NCBI RefSeq assembly: GCF_025517535.1
Contig: NZ_JAOPKC010000012.1
Span: 23,926 to 87,925 of the forward strand
Length of the DNA stretch: 64,000 nucleotides
DNA from: Halapricum hydrolyticum
GTDB taxonomy: Archaea; Halobacteriota; Halobacteria; Halobacteriales; Haloarculaceae
Direction: 5' to 3'
This document shows positions 26,738 to 35,567 of this stretch, in pieces (positions within the stretch are counted from its first letter, which is position 1; each line of letters opens with the position of its first letter). The notes beneath the pieces were generated by a model that saw nothing but the letters and a program-made list of their open reading frames with translations, was not told the origin of the DNA and did not search any database. The position numbers and the translations under genes were made by a program.

Positions 26738-27323
26738 TGTCGAGTGCATCGTTGGCCAGCTCGTCGGCGCGCTCGTTCAGCTCCCGCGGGACGTGCTCGA
26801 TCGACCACGAGCCGAATCCAGTGAGCAGCTCCCGGGCGCGAACTCGCCGCTCGCGCAGGTCCGGATCGTTCGTGTTCCATTCCCCCCGGATCTGTTTGAC
26901 CAGCAGTTCGGAGTCGCTACGGATCCGGACCTCCTCGAACCCGTAGTCGGCGGCGACCTCCAGCGCCTTGATCAGTCCCTCGTACTCGGCGCGGTTGTTG
27001 GTCGCCGTCCCGATCCGCTCGCCGCCTTCGCTGACGATCCCGTCGCCGGTCAGGATCACCCACCCGACCGCCGCAGGCCCGGGATTGCCCCGCGAGGCCC
27101 CGTCGAAGTAGATGTGTGCCCGGCCGCCGTCCTCTCGGAGCAACCCTGCGAGTCGCTCCGGGTCCTCTCCCTGGACGACCACCTTGCCCTCGTAGGCGAC
27201 CGCGCTCGCGCCACCGTGGTGCGCGCGCCAGCGCTCGTGGTCCGTATTTCCGGGTTCGATCCCGATCCCGGCCGCTTCCAGCCGCTCTCGCGCGCTGGAT
27301 TCGTCACACTCGATGACTGGCAT
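26730..27323 (-). CDS. rnhA: Ribonuclease HI
   Basis: This 197-residue protein has an N-terminal extension of about 65 residues. The RNase H domain follows with its catalytic acids in IYFDGASRGNPG (Asp near 74), NNRAEYEGLI (Glu near 111), RIRSDSELLVKQI and NERADELANDAL. It degrades the RNA of RNA-DNA hybrids. The N-terminal extension, also known from other haloarchaeal RNase HI proteins, lacks an evident motif apart from acidic content. It overlaps the downstream DUF7108-like gene. Confidence 0.92.
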   Translation of the reverse strand: MPVIECDESSARERLEAAGIGIEPGNTDHERWRAHHGGASAVAYEGKVVVQGEDPERLAGLLREDGGRAHIYFDGASRGNPGPAAVGWVILTGDGIVSEGGERIGTATNNRAEYEGLIKALEVAADYGFEEVRIRSDSELLVKQIRGEWNTNDPDLRERRVRARELLTGFGSWSIEHVPRELNERADELANDALDND

Positions 27324-27457
27324 TCACACCGAAATCACGGGGCTACGGGCTTACACCTTGTGATTGACCGGAAATCAGCCTCTGACCTTCTTTAGTGGTC
27401 AGAATGGCAACCATCCCAAGGATTTAAGTTAAGGGAAAATGCTACTATAAAAGTGCG

Positions 27458-28420
27458 ATGACACGGTCCACCCGCCAGCGGGAGCGCGAGTCCGAGACGG
27501 AGACAGATGCCGAGGAGGAAGCCGTACAGCAGTGTCCGGAGTGTGGGTCGGAGGAACTCGTCACGGACGCGGATCGAGGTGAACTGGTGTGTGACGACTG
27601 CGGGCTCGTCGTCGAGGAGGGGAACATCGACCCTGGCCCGGAGTGGCGCGCCTTCAACCACCAGGAGCGCCAGGAGAAATCCAGGGTCGGTGCGCCGACC
27701 ACGAAGACGATGCACGACAAGGGGCTGACGACGACGATCGACTGGAAGGACAAGGACGCCTACGGCCGCTCGATCTCTTCGAAAAAGCGCAGCCAGATGC
27801 ACCGCCTTCGCAAGTGGCAGGAACGGATCCGGACGAAAGACGCCGGCGAGCGCAACCTTCAGTTCGCGCTTTCGGAGATCGACCGCATGGCCTCGGCGCT
27901 GGGCGTCCCGCGCTCGGTACGGGAGGTCGCCTCGGTGATCTACCGGCGCGCGCTCGACGACGACCTCATCCGGGGTCGCTCGATCGAGGGCGTCGCTACT
28001 TCGGCGCTGTATGCCGCCTGTCGGAAAGAGGGGATCCCGCGGAGCCTCGAGGAAATCTCGGACGTCTCTCGGGTCGAACGCAAGGAGATCGGGCGCACGT
28101 ATCGCTATATCTCCCAGGAACTCGGCCTGGAGATGGAGCCCGTCGATCCCAAGAAGTACGTCCCCCGGTTCTGTTCTGAACTCGACCTCTCCGAAGAAGT
28201 CCAGACGAAAGCCAACGAAATAATCGAAGAGACCGCCGAACAGGGCCTGCTCTCGGGTAAATCGCCGACCGGCTACGCCGCCGCCGCGATCTACGCCGCC
28301 TCCCTGCTCTGCAACGAGAAGAAGACCCAGCGAGAAGTCGCCGACGTCGCACAGGTCACCGAAGTCACGATCCGCAATCGCTACCAGGAACAGATCGAAG
28401 CGATGGGGATTCACAGCTGA
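27458..28420 (+). CDS. tfb: Transcription initiation factor IIB (TFB)
   Basis: This 320-residue TFB recruits RNA polymerase to TBP-bound promoters. It has a zinc ribbon with cysteines at 26, 29, 45 and 48 (CPECG, CDDCG). A B-finger/linker follows (GPEWRAFNHQERQEKSR), then two cyclin-like repeats from about 120 to 315. The C-terminal repeat contains the helix-turn-helix that reads the BRE (AQVTEVTIRNRYQEQ). Haloarchaea have several TFB paralogues, so the number cannot be assigned. A TATA-like TTTAAGTTAA lies about 30 nt upstream. A family A repeat starts at its stop codon. Confidence 0.95.
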   Translation: MTRSTRQRERESETETDAEEEAVQQCPECGSEELVTDADRGELVCDDCGLVVEEGNIDPGPEWRAFNHQERQEKSRVGAPTTKTMHDKGLTTTIDWKDKDAYGRSISSKKRSQMHRLRKWQERIRTKDAGERNLQFALSEIDRMASALGVPRSVREVASVIYRRALDDDLIRGRSIEGVATSALYAACRKEGIPRSLEEISDVSRVERKEIGRTYRYISQELGLEMEPVDPKKYVPRFCSELDLSEEVQTKANEIIEETAEQGLLSGKSPTGYAAAAIYAASLLCNEKKTQREVADVAQVTEVTIRNRYQEQIEAMGIHS

Positions 28421-28499
28421 GACTGCCGGCTGTGACATTTCGAGGGAATCCACCATCCCAGTGTGGTCAATATCTCGACGAACTCACGGCTTAGGTACA
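28420..28499. repeat. Family A palindromic repeat, copy 5
   Basis: ACTGCCGGCTGTGACATTTCG forms the left arm plus spacer (28422-28442). CCATCCCAGTGTGG is the central hairpin, and CGACGAACTCACGGCTTAGGT is the decayed right part (28476-28496). It begins on the last base of the tfb stop codon. Confidence 0.78.
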
Positions 28500-28509
28500 C
28501 CCACGAGTG

Positions 28510-28591
28510 ATACGGATTATTGTACCGATTTACCGCTCTGACCGCCCGGTGTCGGGCGGTCGATGGGGAACAGACGTACAACAATTCGTAT
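28510..28591. repeat. Family B palindromic repeat, copy 2
   Basis: ATACGGATTATTGTA opens and TACAACAATTCGTAT closes the element. Inside is TACCGATTTACCGCTC, as in copy 1, and the stem GACCGCCC...GGGCGGTC is longer than in copy 1. It lies 10 bp after family A copy 5. Confidence 0.86.
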
Positions 28592-28606
28592 GGGTTCCCG
28601 CCCGTC

Positions 28607-28819
28607 TCATCGTCGGCGCCACGTGGCGTTGAGAATATACCCGAGGAGGACGCCAGCATACAGCAGGAGCGCGCTCCCGTCGATCCGATCGATACTGACG
28701 AGGTAGGCGAGGCCCGCGAAGACGAGAAGGACGACGAGTGCGGCCGTGGCCTGCAAGGCCATCGTATAGACCTGCTTGCTCGTATCCCGGGCGCGCTCTC
28801 GGTGTGTCTGTTCGGCCAT
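28607..28819 (-). CDS. Small two-helix membrane protein
   Basis: This 70-residue protein starts at MAEQTHRERARDTSKQ. It has two hydrophobic helices, at about residues 22-43 (TMALQATAALVVLLVFAGLA) and 49-65 (LLLYAGVLLGYIL), and a final NATWRRR. It converges on tfb with both repeat families between them. Function is unknown. Confidence 0.7.
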   Translation of the reverse strand: MAEQTHRERARDTSKQVYTMALQATAALVVLLVFAGLAYLVSIDRIDGSALLLYAGVLLGYILNATWRRR

Positions 28820-29219
28820 GTACAGTCCTGTCACGCTGGACGGGTAGTTATTACTTCGATACACGCAGTAAGCCCTCTCGTTGCTGGTGCTGTCCACTGT
28901 GGTCTACGCCAGCTGCCGAACGGCCACCGCTTCGACCAGTGATCAAGCAGCATGTCGATGCAGAACTCGTGTAATCGCCAGTAGGATGATATTACCGGCC
29001 GATTTCGACAGTTCTACCTATCGTATGTAGTTCTTACCTGGGCCGGCGCGCAGTAAGAGTATCATACCCGATCGCAGATCGATCAAGTGACGGAGATCAT
29101 CAAATATCGCTATCCGGGAATATATAATATGTATCTGGTATCTATCTGGAACGGAAATTGACCATACCACTACTGAACGGGCGAGAAGAGTTTTACGAGA
29201 ATGGTTCTCCTACCAATCC
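28820..29219. other. Divergent intergenic region
   Basis: This spacer holds TATATAATAT at 29121-29130, the likely promoter of the exported beta-helix protein with an untranslated leader of about 70 nt. It also has GATATTACCGGCCGATTTCGAC near 28987-29008, which resembles an eroded left arm of family A. No gene is visible. Confidence 0.4.
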
Positions 29220-31577
29220 ATGGCAGACAGGTACGGTAATCATACGCCATACGACGAGACAGAGAGTGACACGAAAGATAATACTACCCGCTTCAACGCG
29301 AGGGGGAATGAAGACCCTACCGGCAGTAACAGTGACCTACAGCGCCGCTCGCTTCTGAAGCTGATCGGTTCGGCCTCAGTTGCGGCAGCAGTTCCGGGAC
29401 TGTCCAGTGTCGCGTCTGCGGAGACGACGTACAACGGGATCACTTTCGATCGAGTGGTCGACGCGGTCGACGATCTGGGCATGGACCCCACGGGGAGCGA
29501 ACCGATCGATTCTGCCTACGAGAGTGCGCTCGAAACGGGAACACTCATCGAGTTCCCGCCTGGCAAGTATCTGCTCGAAGACGACCACTACATCTCGGAC
29601 GTCTCACGGTTCGGCGTCCGCGGACTCGGCAATCATCGTCGGGACGTACAGTTCCTTCCGGAGAAAGGATCGGCGATCGGGTTCTTCGAGGGGGGCGGAC
29701 CGGGCCCGTACACGGTCGAGAACGTCTCGTTCCACGATCGGGACGACGAGGTATCGATGATGTTTCTCGACATCCGATCGAACAAAGGCGTGTACGTCAA
29801 CAACATCGAATTCCTCGGAGTGACTCCGCTGGACGACAAAAACGGCCACTCGCTCGCGGTCGACGTCTGGGATCAGGACGCCGTCGGGATCTGGGAGAAC
29901 GTCTACGCTGGCCTCGACAAGCCGGCAGTAGAGGCCGATTACCCTGACGGTGTGGCCTTCTTCCGCGCCGGTGTGGGCCACAAGGGCGAGGTTATCCTCC
30001 GGGACTCCGTGATCCACGAGCGCAACTCCGCTGCGACTCGGCTGACGGCTGGGCCCGGCGTGACGACCCTCGAGAACGTGGAGTTCGTCAACAACCAGAA
30101 CGCGAACATCCGCTTCGGTGCCGGCGATCACCCCTCGAAGGTCTCCAGCGCGACCGGCTGTTACGTCAAGGTCGACGGGTCCCGCCACTCCGCCGACGCC
30201 ATCCGCGTCGACGCGAGTGACAACGGATACACCGGGGCGGTCTTTCGTGACATCGAGATCGAGTGGACCAAAGAAGCGGGCCGTGGTGTCATCGCCCTGC
30301 CCGGGTGGGGCGGTCACGGGAGCGCGGAGTTCTACGGCTGCACCGTCCACAACGACGGCGGGAAGACGCTGACTGTCAACGCGGATTCGGTGTCGCCCGA
30401 CGACGACGCGGTCGTATTCGAGAACTGTTCGTTTACCGGTTCCGGGCGTGGCTTCGACGCGGCGGACCGCGACGGGAGCGTCATCCGCGACTCCTGTATC
30501 GACATGCCGAACGCGTCGATCGAAACCTTCGACACGGAGAACGTCTCGAACGGCGGGTGCGGCGAAGACACCAACGGAGGACCGTCGGCGTCGATCACGG
30601 TGACGGACAAGACCGACCTCACGGTCGAGCTCTCGGGTTCGGACTCCACGGACAGTGACGGCGCTATCGTCGCCTACGACTGGGAGGTCAACGGCAGTTC
30701 CGCCCAGGGTGAGTCAGTTTCACATACCTTCGACTCCGGGGGGACCTACAGCGTCACGCTGGTCGTCGAGGACGACGACGGTGCGACCGATTCGACGACG
30801 ACGGAGGTGTCTGTCAGCGAGACCGCTCTGGAGAAGCACCTGGAGATCCGCGGAACCGGTATCACCACCGAGTACGCCTTCGAGGTGAGCGAACAGCTGC
30901 AACCCGTCTCCGGGACCATCGAGAAGTGGGACGATGTCTCGGGCACGAGCGCCACGGGCTACGTCACTGAAACCAGCCACAGCGACGAGTTCACCTTCGA
31001 CGGCGAGATCACGTCCTTCGAGTTCCTCGAGGGCGAGGCCGACGTCTTCCTCGACGGCGCGCAGATCGACCCGACCATGGATCGACTCGAGATCCGGGGG
31101 ACCGGCACCACCACCGAGTACGCCTTCGAGGTGAGCGAACAGCTGCAACCCGTCTCCGGGACCATCGAGAAGTGGGACGATGTCTCGGGCACGAGCGCCA
31201 CGGGCTACGTCACTGAAACCAGTCACAGCGACGAGTTCTGGCTCGAGGGCGAGATCACGTCCTTCGAGTTCCTCGAGGGCCACGCAGAGGTCTATCGGAA
31301 CGGCGACCGGATCTACCCGACGGAGAGCACACTGACGATTCAGGGAACCGGCACGCCCACGGAGTACGCCGTCGAGGTCGGCGGCGAGATCGAGGGCGTC
31401 TCGGACACTATCGAAGGCTGGGACGACGTCTCCAGTGACACCGCGAACGGCTGGGTCACCAACTCCTCGCACGTCGACAAGTTCACCTTTACCGGCGAAC
31501 TGACGAGCGTCGAGTTCCTGCAAGGCGAAGCCGACGTCTTCGTCGACGGCGAACAGGTCGACGTCTCGACGATCTGA
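29220..31577 (+). CDS. Tat-exported right-handed beta-helix / PKD protein with C-terminal tandem modules
   Basis: This 785-residue protein has a Tat-type signal (QRRSLLKLIGSASVAAAVPG, residues 41-60) ending near SSVASAET. Residues 70-455 form a pectin-lyase-like beta-helix, which usually binds or cleaves polysaccharide. Residues 458-535 are a PKD domain (SGSDSTDSDGAIVAYDWEVN, VSHTFDSGGTYSVTLVVEDD). Three modules of about 80 residues then follow from residue 540 (each starting LEIRGTGxTTEYAFEV or a variant). Modules 1 and 2 are nearly identical in DNA, module 3 is divergent. It probably acts at the cell surface on polysaccharide; the catalytic residues are not identifiable. Confidence 0.8.
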   Translation: MADRYGNHTPYDETESDTKDNTTRFNARGNEDPTGSNSDLQRRSLLKLIGSASVAAAVPGLSSVASAETTYNGITFDRVVDAVDDLGMDPTGSEPIDSAYESALETGTLIEFPPGKYLLEDDHYISDVSRFGVRGLGNHRRDVQFLPEKGSAIGFFEGGGPGPYTVENVSFHDRDDEVSMMFLDIRSNKGVYVNNIEFLGVTPLDDKNGHSLAVDVWDQDAVGIWENVYAGLDKPAVEADYPDGVAFFRAGVGHKGEVILRDSVIHERNSAATRLTAGPGVTTLENVEFVNNQNANIRFGAGDHPSKVSSATGCYVKVDGSRHSADAIRVDASDNGYTGAVFRDIEIEWTKEAGRGVIALPGWGGHGSAEFYGCTVHNDGGKTLTVNADSVSPDDDAVVFENCSFTGSGRGFDAADRDGSVIRDSCIDMPNASIETFDTENVSNGGCGEDTNGGPSASITVTDKTDLTVELSGSDSTDSDGAIVAYDWEVNGSSAQGESVSHTFDSGGTYSVTLVVEDDDGATDSTTTEVSVSETALEKHLEIRGTGITTEYAFEVSEQLQPVSGTIEKWDDVSGTSATGYVTETSHSDEFTFDGEITSFEFLEGEADVFLDGAQIDPTMDRLEIRGTGTTTEYAFEVSEQLQPVSGTIEKWDDVSGTSATGYVTETSHSDEFWLEGEITSFEFLEGHAEVYRNGDRIYPTESTLTIQGTGTPTEYAVEVGGEIEGVSDTIEGWDDVSSDTANGWVTNSSHVDKFTFTGELTSVEFLQGEADVFVDGEQVDVSTI
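30836..31315 (+). repeat. Near-identical tandem duplication inside the beta-helix gene
   Basis: Two units of about 240 bp (starting near 30836 and 31082) share long identical blocks, for example CTGCAACCCGTCTCCGGGAC and GGACGATGTCTCGGGCACGA. They differ mainly near the FTFDGE/FWLEGE segment. The high DNA identity points to a recent duplication or gene conversion. Confidence 0.85.
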
Positions 31578-31604
31578 TTCCGTCGCCGAGGGCGTCAGCC
31601 GCCA

Positions 31605-32204
31605 TCACACACCGAGCCACTCGTCGTTGCTGACCTGATAGCCGTTCGCCCGGCAGTACTTCGCCGCCCGCCGGCGCACGTCGCGTGATCCCGGGAGTTT
31701 GCCCTTCTTGTCGATCTGTTCTACGACCCAGTCCCGGACCACCGAGATGCCCTCGTCGTCGTCGACGGCGTCGATCGCCTGCAGTTCCAGAAAGGTCCGC
31801 TCGTAGGCCTCCCCCTGAGACGTACGAAAGTCCGCCTGTTCAATCCCTTCAGCCGCCTCGACGATCCGTTTCATAGCCGAAGCGATCGTCGGCCGCTGGA
31901 CCCGCGTCCGGACGGCGGCTGGCGACTCGAAGGTCTCGACATCCGTCTCCGGGAGCAGTTCGGCGACGGTGTAGACGCCGGTCTCGGCTTCGATCTGCCG
32001 ATCACCGACCGTCTCGACGATCTCTGCCCCCGTTGCCGGGAACGCTACCGTGTCCAGCTCCGTCTCGAAGAAGGCGAGCGTGGAGGTATCGACCGGGGGT
32101 TCGGGTTCGTCCCCGCGCTGTAGTTCCGCCTCGATCTCCCGTTCTCGCTGTCTCTGTCCCTCTCGATCCGCTTGGTTTTCTCTGCCGCTTTTGTCGTCTG
32201 CCAT
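31605..32204 (-). CDS. Conserved haloarchaeal protein, DUF5789-like
   Basis: This 199-residue protein opens with a charged, probably disordered stretch (residues 1-40). A domain reading DTVAFPATGAEIVETVGDRQ, similar to DUF5789, follows. The C-terminal helical part (VVRDWVVEQIDKKGKLPGSR, RRRAAKYCRANG) is basic and could bind nucleic acid. It lies 33 bp before glmS on the same strand and ends 27 bp from the convergent beta-helix gene. Function is unknown. Confidence 0.6.
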   Translation of the reverse strand: MADDKSGRENQADREGQRQREREIEAELQRGDEPEPPVDTSTLAFFETELDTVAFPATGAEIVETVGDRQIEAETGVYTVAELLPETDVETFESPAAVRTRVQRPTIASAMKRIVEAAEGIEQADFRTSQGEAYERTFLELQAIDAVDDDEGISVVRDWVVEQIDKKGKLPGSRDVRRRAAKYCRANGYQVSNDEWLGV

Positions 32205-32237
32205 ATTGTTGTAGTATCGCGATCAGTCTGTAGGCGA

Positions 32238-34049
32238 TTACTCGACGGTCACGCTCTTCGCGAGGTTGCGCGGTTTGTCGATGGAGCGCCCCATCTCGTT
32301 GGCGGCGTGGTAGGCGATCAGCTGGAGCTGGACGTTCGCGAGCGCAGCGACCAGATCCGGATGCGTCGCGGGGACAGGGAGGAACTCGTCGGCCGTCTGT
32401 GCGAGTTGCGACGCCGTGCGTGGTCCGACGGCGACGACTGGTCCGCCGCGGGTCTGGATCTCCCGGACGTTGCTCTCGAGCCGGTTCAAGTGCTGGCCCG
32501 TACCGATGGCGAATACCGGCGTCTCCGAAGTCACGAGCGCCAGTGGACCGTGTTTCAGTTCTCCCGCGGCGAATCCTTCGGCGTGTTCGTAAGTGATCTC
32601 CTTGAATTTCAGGGCACCCTCCAGGGCGACCGAGAAGGCGCTCCCGCGGCCGATGAAGAAGTGACCGTTGTCACCGAGGCAGCGTCGGCTGACGTCTTTC
32701 GCGTCGGTGGTTTCGATCACCGACTCGACGTTCTCCGGGAGTGATTCGAGCGCGCGCAGGCGCTGCTCGTGGCCCTCGGTCGGCTCACCGGTGACGTCCC
32801 GAACGAGCCGCTCCCCGAGGAGGACCAGCGTCGCGACCTGCGAGGAGAACGTCTTGGTGGCGGCGACGCCGATCTCGGGCCCGGCACGGATGAACAGCGC
32901 GTCGTCACACGTGCGGGCGGCGGTGGATCCGATCACGTTCGTCAGCGCGAGCGTCCGCGCGCCACGGTCCCGGGCGCTCTGCAGCGCTTCCAGGGTGTCT
33001 GCCGTCTCACCGGACTGGGTGACACCGATCACCAGCGTGTCCTCGCCGACGGGGGCAGGATAAGCGGCGTACTCGCTGGCGATGAACGTGTCGGCGTCGA
33101 TCCCCCAGTCCGAGAGCAGTCGCTCGCCGTACATCCCCGCGTGATAGGAGGTTCCACAGGCGACGAACTGGACGTTCGAGACGTCCTCGAACGACCCCGG
33201 TGGGAAGTCGTCGAGAACGACGTCGTCGCCGTCGATCCGTCCGTGCAACGTCTGTCGGAGAGCCATCGGCTGCTCGTGGATCTCCTTGAGCATGTAGTGG
33301 TCGTAACTCCCCTTCTCGGCGTCTTCGGGATCCCAATCGACGGTCTCGACCGAACGGGAGACGGGGGTACCGTCGACGTCGGTGATCCGGTAGCTCCTGG
33401 GCGTGATCACAGCGATGTCGTTGTCCTCCAGATAGACGACGCGGTCGGTGAACTCCAGGAACGCGGGGACGTCACTGGCCAGGTAATTCGCCGACTGACC
33501 GTCTCCGATTACCAGCGGCGAGCCGTCCCGGGTCGCGTACACCGTTGGATCGCCGTCGACCAGCAGCGCGATGGCGTAGCTCCCGTCGAGCTGGTCGACC
33601 GCGTCGCGGAAGGCGGACTCGGGGTCCTGGCCCGCGGCGAGTCGCTCCTCGACGAGGTGGGGGATCACTTCCGTGTCGGTGTCGCTGGTGAACTCGTGGC
33701 CGCGATCCTGCAGTCCCTCACGGAGTTCGGTGTAGTTCTCGATGATCCCGTTGTGGACGGCCGCGACCCGCCCGTGACAGCCGGTGTGTGGGTGGGCGTT
33801 GTCGTCAGTCGGCGGGCCGTGTGTACTCCAGCGCGTGTGGCCGATACCGACCGGCCCGTCGACGTTACCCGCGGCGAGTTCGGACTGCAGCTCCGAAACC
33901 TGGCCTTCACGCTTGTTGATCTCGATGCCTGTCCCGTTCTGGATGGCGATACCCGCCGAATCGTACCCGCGGTATTCGAGGTTCTGGAGTGAGGTCAGCA
34001 GCGCGTCGAGCGAGTCGTCTCTCCCGATCCGGGCAGTGATCCCACACAT
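32238..34049 (-). CDS. glmS: Glutamine-fructose-6-phosphate aminotransferase (isomerising)
   Basis: This 603-residue enzyme makes glucosamine-6-phosphate, the entry point to UDP-GlcNAc. The Ntn-hydrolase glutaminase domain starts with the catalytic Cys2 (MCGITARIG), followed by GIGHTRWSTHG and HNGIIENY. Two SIS sugar-isomerase domains follow (about 290-430, with FVACGTSYHAGMYGE; and 460-595, with HFFIGRGSAFSVALEGALK). The C-terminus ENM-like segment KPRNLAKSVTVE is typical. Its place at the border of a surface-glycan island that consumes UDP-GlcNAc is suggestive. Confidence 0.95.
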   Translation of the reverse strand: MCGITARIGRDDSLDALLTSLQNLEYRGYDSAGIAIQNGTGIEINKREGQVSELQSELAAGNVDGPVGIGHTRWSTHGPPTDDNAHPHTGCHGRVAAVHNGIIENYTELREGLQDRGHEFTSDTDTEVIPHLVEERLAAGQDPESAFRDAVDQLDGSYAIALLVDGDPTVYATRDGSPLVIGDGQSANYLASDVPAFLEFTDRVVYLEDNDIAVITPRSYRITDVDGTPVSRSVETVDWDPEDAEKGSYDHYMLKEIHEQPMALRQTLHGRIDGDDVVLDDFPPGSFEDVSNVQFVACGTSYHAGMYGERLLSDWGIDADTFIASEYAAYPAPVGEDTLVIGVTQSGETADTLEALQSARDRGARTLALTNVIGSTAARTCDDALFIRAGPEIGVAATKTFSSQVATLVLLGERLVRDVTGEPTEGHEQRLRALESLPENVESVIETTDAKDVSRRCLGDNGHFFIGRGSAFSVALEGALKFKEITYEHAEGFAAGELKHGPLALVTSETPVFAIGTGQHLNRLESNVREIQTRGGPVVAVGPRTASQLAQTADEFLPVPATHPDLVAALANVQLQLIAYHAANEMGRSIDKPRNLAKSVTVE

Positions 34050-34469
34050 CAGATCGACACCCCCGACGTGATGGCGGACACGTCCCCAGCCACTTCAGTG
34101 TGATGTGATAGCCAATACGACCGCCAGTGAGCGTTCGAACCGGACGGCCGTTTCGAGTGATAGGTCTGTGACGAACGTTGCACCGGGTTACTTCCAGGCG
34201 CGAGTTGCACACGGGTTCGGAAGGTAGCGCTGCGAGTCGTGGTCACACGCATTGGATCACGATTCGCGTTTCTGAGGCGCATACAGACAGACGGTTCAAT
34301 ATTCTCTTTGTTATGAACGGGCTTGTGGGGCTGAGGTCGGCTGGTCCGCCGATAATCGATGTTTACCGTTCTCCGTCACAGCGAGGATCGGACTGGAGTC
34401 GCTGGCCGCTGTCGTCGGTGCCGTGTGTGTTCCCTGTGGCGAAGACAGTCATCTGCTACCACTGCCGAC
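34050..34469. other. Intergenic region at the left border of the glycan island
   Basis: No gene or strong repeat is visible in 420 bp. It should contain the glmS promoter, but no clear TATA box could be fixed. ATATTCTCTTTGTTATG near 34300 is the most A/T-rich part. Confidence 0.35.
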
Positions 34470-35411
34470 TCACTCTGCGTAGCCGAGCTGTCGGAGCCGG
34501 TCACGAACGACGTCGTCTTCGATGTCTGCCGTGTCGCTTTCGGGGGGTTCGGCGACGATCGTCCGCCGCGGCCCCGACTCGTACTCCAGCCAGGGGACAC
34601 GGACGAGTTCAGGGGTGTATACGCCAGGTGGATGTCCCCACTCGCGGATCGGCAGCGGCCAGGACCGCTCGCCGAGCATATTGCCGTGGTCAGACGTCAC
34701 GACCGTCTTTCCCGACAGTTCGTCGAGCAGTTGCTGGACGTACGGAACGACCAGATCGAAGTTCGCCCGGTAGGCGTCGACAATTGTCTCGGGGTCGATG
34801 TCGGCCGATTTGTACATCATCTCGTTCCAGATATCGGTCGTGATCTCGGTCGGGTCAGGTACGGTCTGTTTGTCCAGTTCCGTATCGGACGCGATAAACG
34901 GGTAGTGCGGTTGCATGAAGTGGACGACGAGTCGTTTCTGGGGGTATTGCTCCGCGGCGTCGAGTGCGTACTCGACCATCGTCTCCGGATGGACGGAGTT
35001 CGACTCCTCGTCCCAGCCGTCCTCCTGCCAGACGTTGACCACGGCGTGAAACTCCGGATTGTATCTCTCGGGGTACCCACGCTGGAGGATCGGACTCGCG
35101 GTCACGTAGACGGTGTCCGTCAGGTCCCGTTCGTGGAAGTTCCCCCGGATGAACTCGGAGGTGTGGGCCGCCCGTGACTCGCGCGCGCGCAATGTTCCTG
35201 GGAGCGTGGACCGCTCCGCGAAGAGATCGTATCGGCACGCGTCGAGGACGATCAGCGTGTCCCAGTCCTCGGCGACGACGTCGATGCCGTCGTGGTTGAA
35301 CGAGCGTCTGTAGCCGCGCGTGTAGTACAGTCGGTTCACCTCTCTCACGAGGAGGTTCGGGCTCTCGATGGCCCACGTGAGTGCCTGTTTGAGTTGCCGT
35401 GTGGAGATCAT
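34470..35411 (-). CDS. Sulfatase/alkaline-phosphatase-fold hydrolase
   Basis: This 313-residue protein is read from MISTRQLKQALTW (an ATG 10 codons upstream is also in frame). VLDACRYDLF places an Asp/Cys pair at the first metal site of the sulfatase/AlkP fold. HFMQPHYPFI and VVTSDHGNMLGER supply the other metal ligands. Such proteins recur in haloarchaeal surface-glycan loci and may transfer or remove phosphate- or sulfate-linked groups. Substrate is unknown. There is no signal peptide or membrane helix. Confidence 0.75.
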   Translation of the reverse strand: MISTRQLKQALTWAIESPNLLVREVNRLYYTRGYRRSFNHDGIDVVAEDWDTLIVLDACRYDLFAERSTLPGTLRARESRAAHTSEFIRGNFHERDLTDTVYVTASPILQRGYPERYNPEFHAVVNVWQEDGWDEESNSVHPETMVEYALDAAEQYPQKRLVVHFMQPHYPFIASDTELDKQTVPDPTEITTDIWNEMMYKSADIDPETIVDAYRANFDLVVPYVQQLLDELSGKTVVTSDHGNMLGERSWPLPIREWGHPPGVYTPELVRVPWLEYESGPRRTIVAEPPESDTADIEDDVVRDRLRQLGYAE

Positions 35412-35567
35412 GCAGTTGCTGTCGGTCGAGGATAGCGTCACAGCCGTGTTGTAAGCTGTTTGCTACCATCGGATCGATCCAGTAGTACTCGTATTCCGTC
35501 GTGACAGCCCGCCGTCGCGGGTGAATGGGGATCATAACAACGCCTGCGGGATCCAACGTCGTCGACA

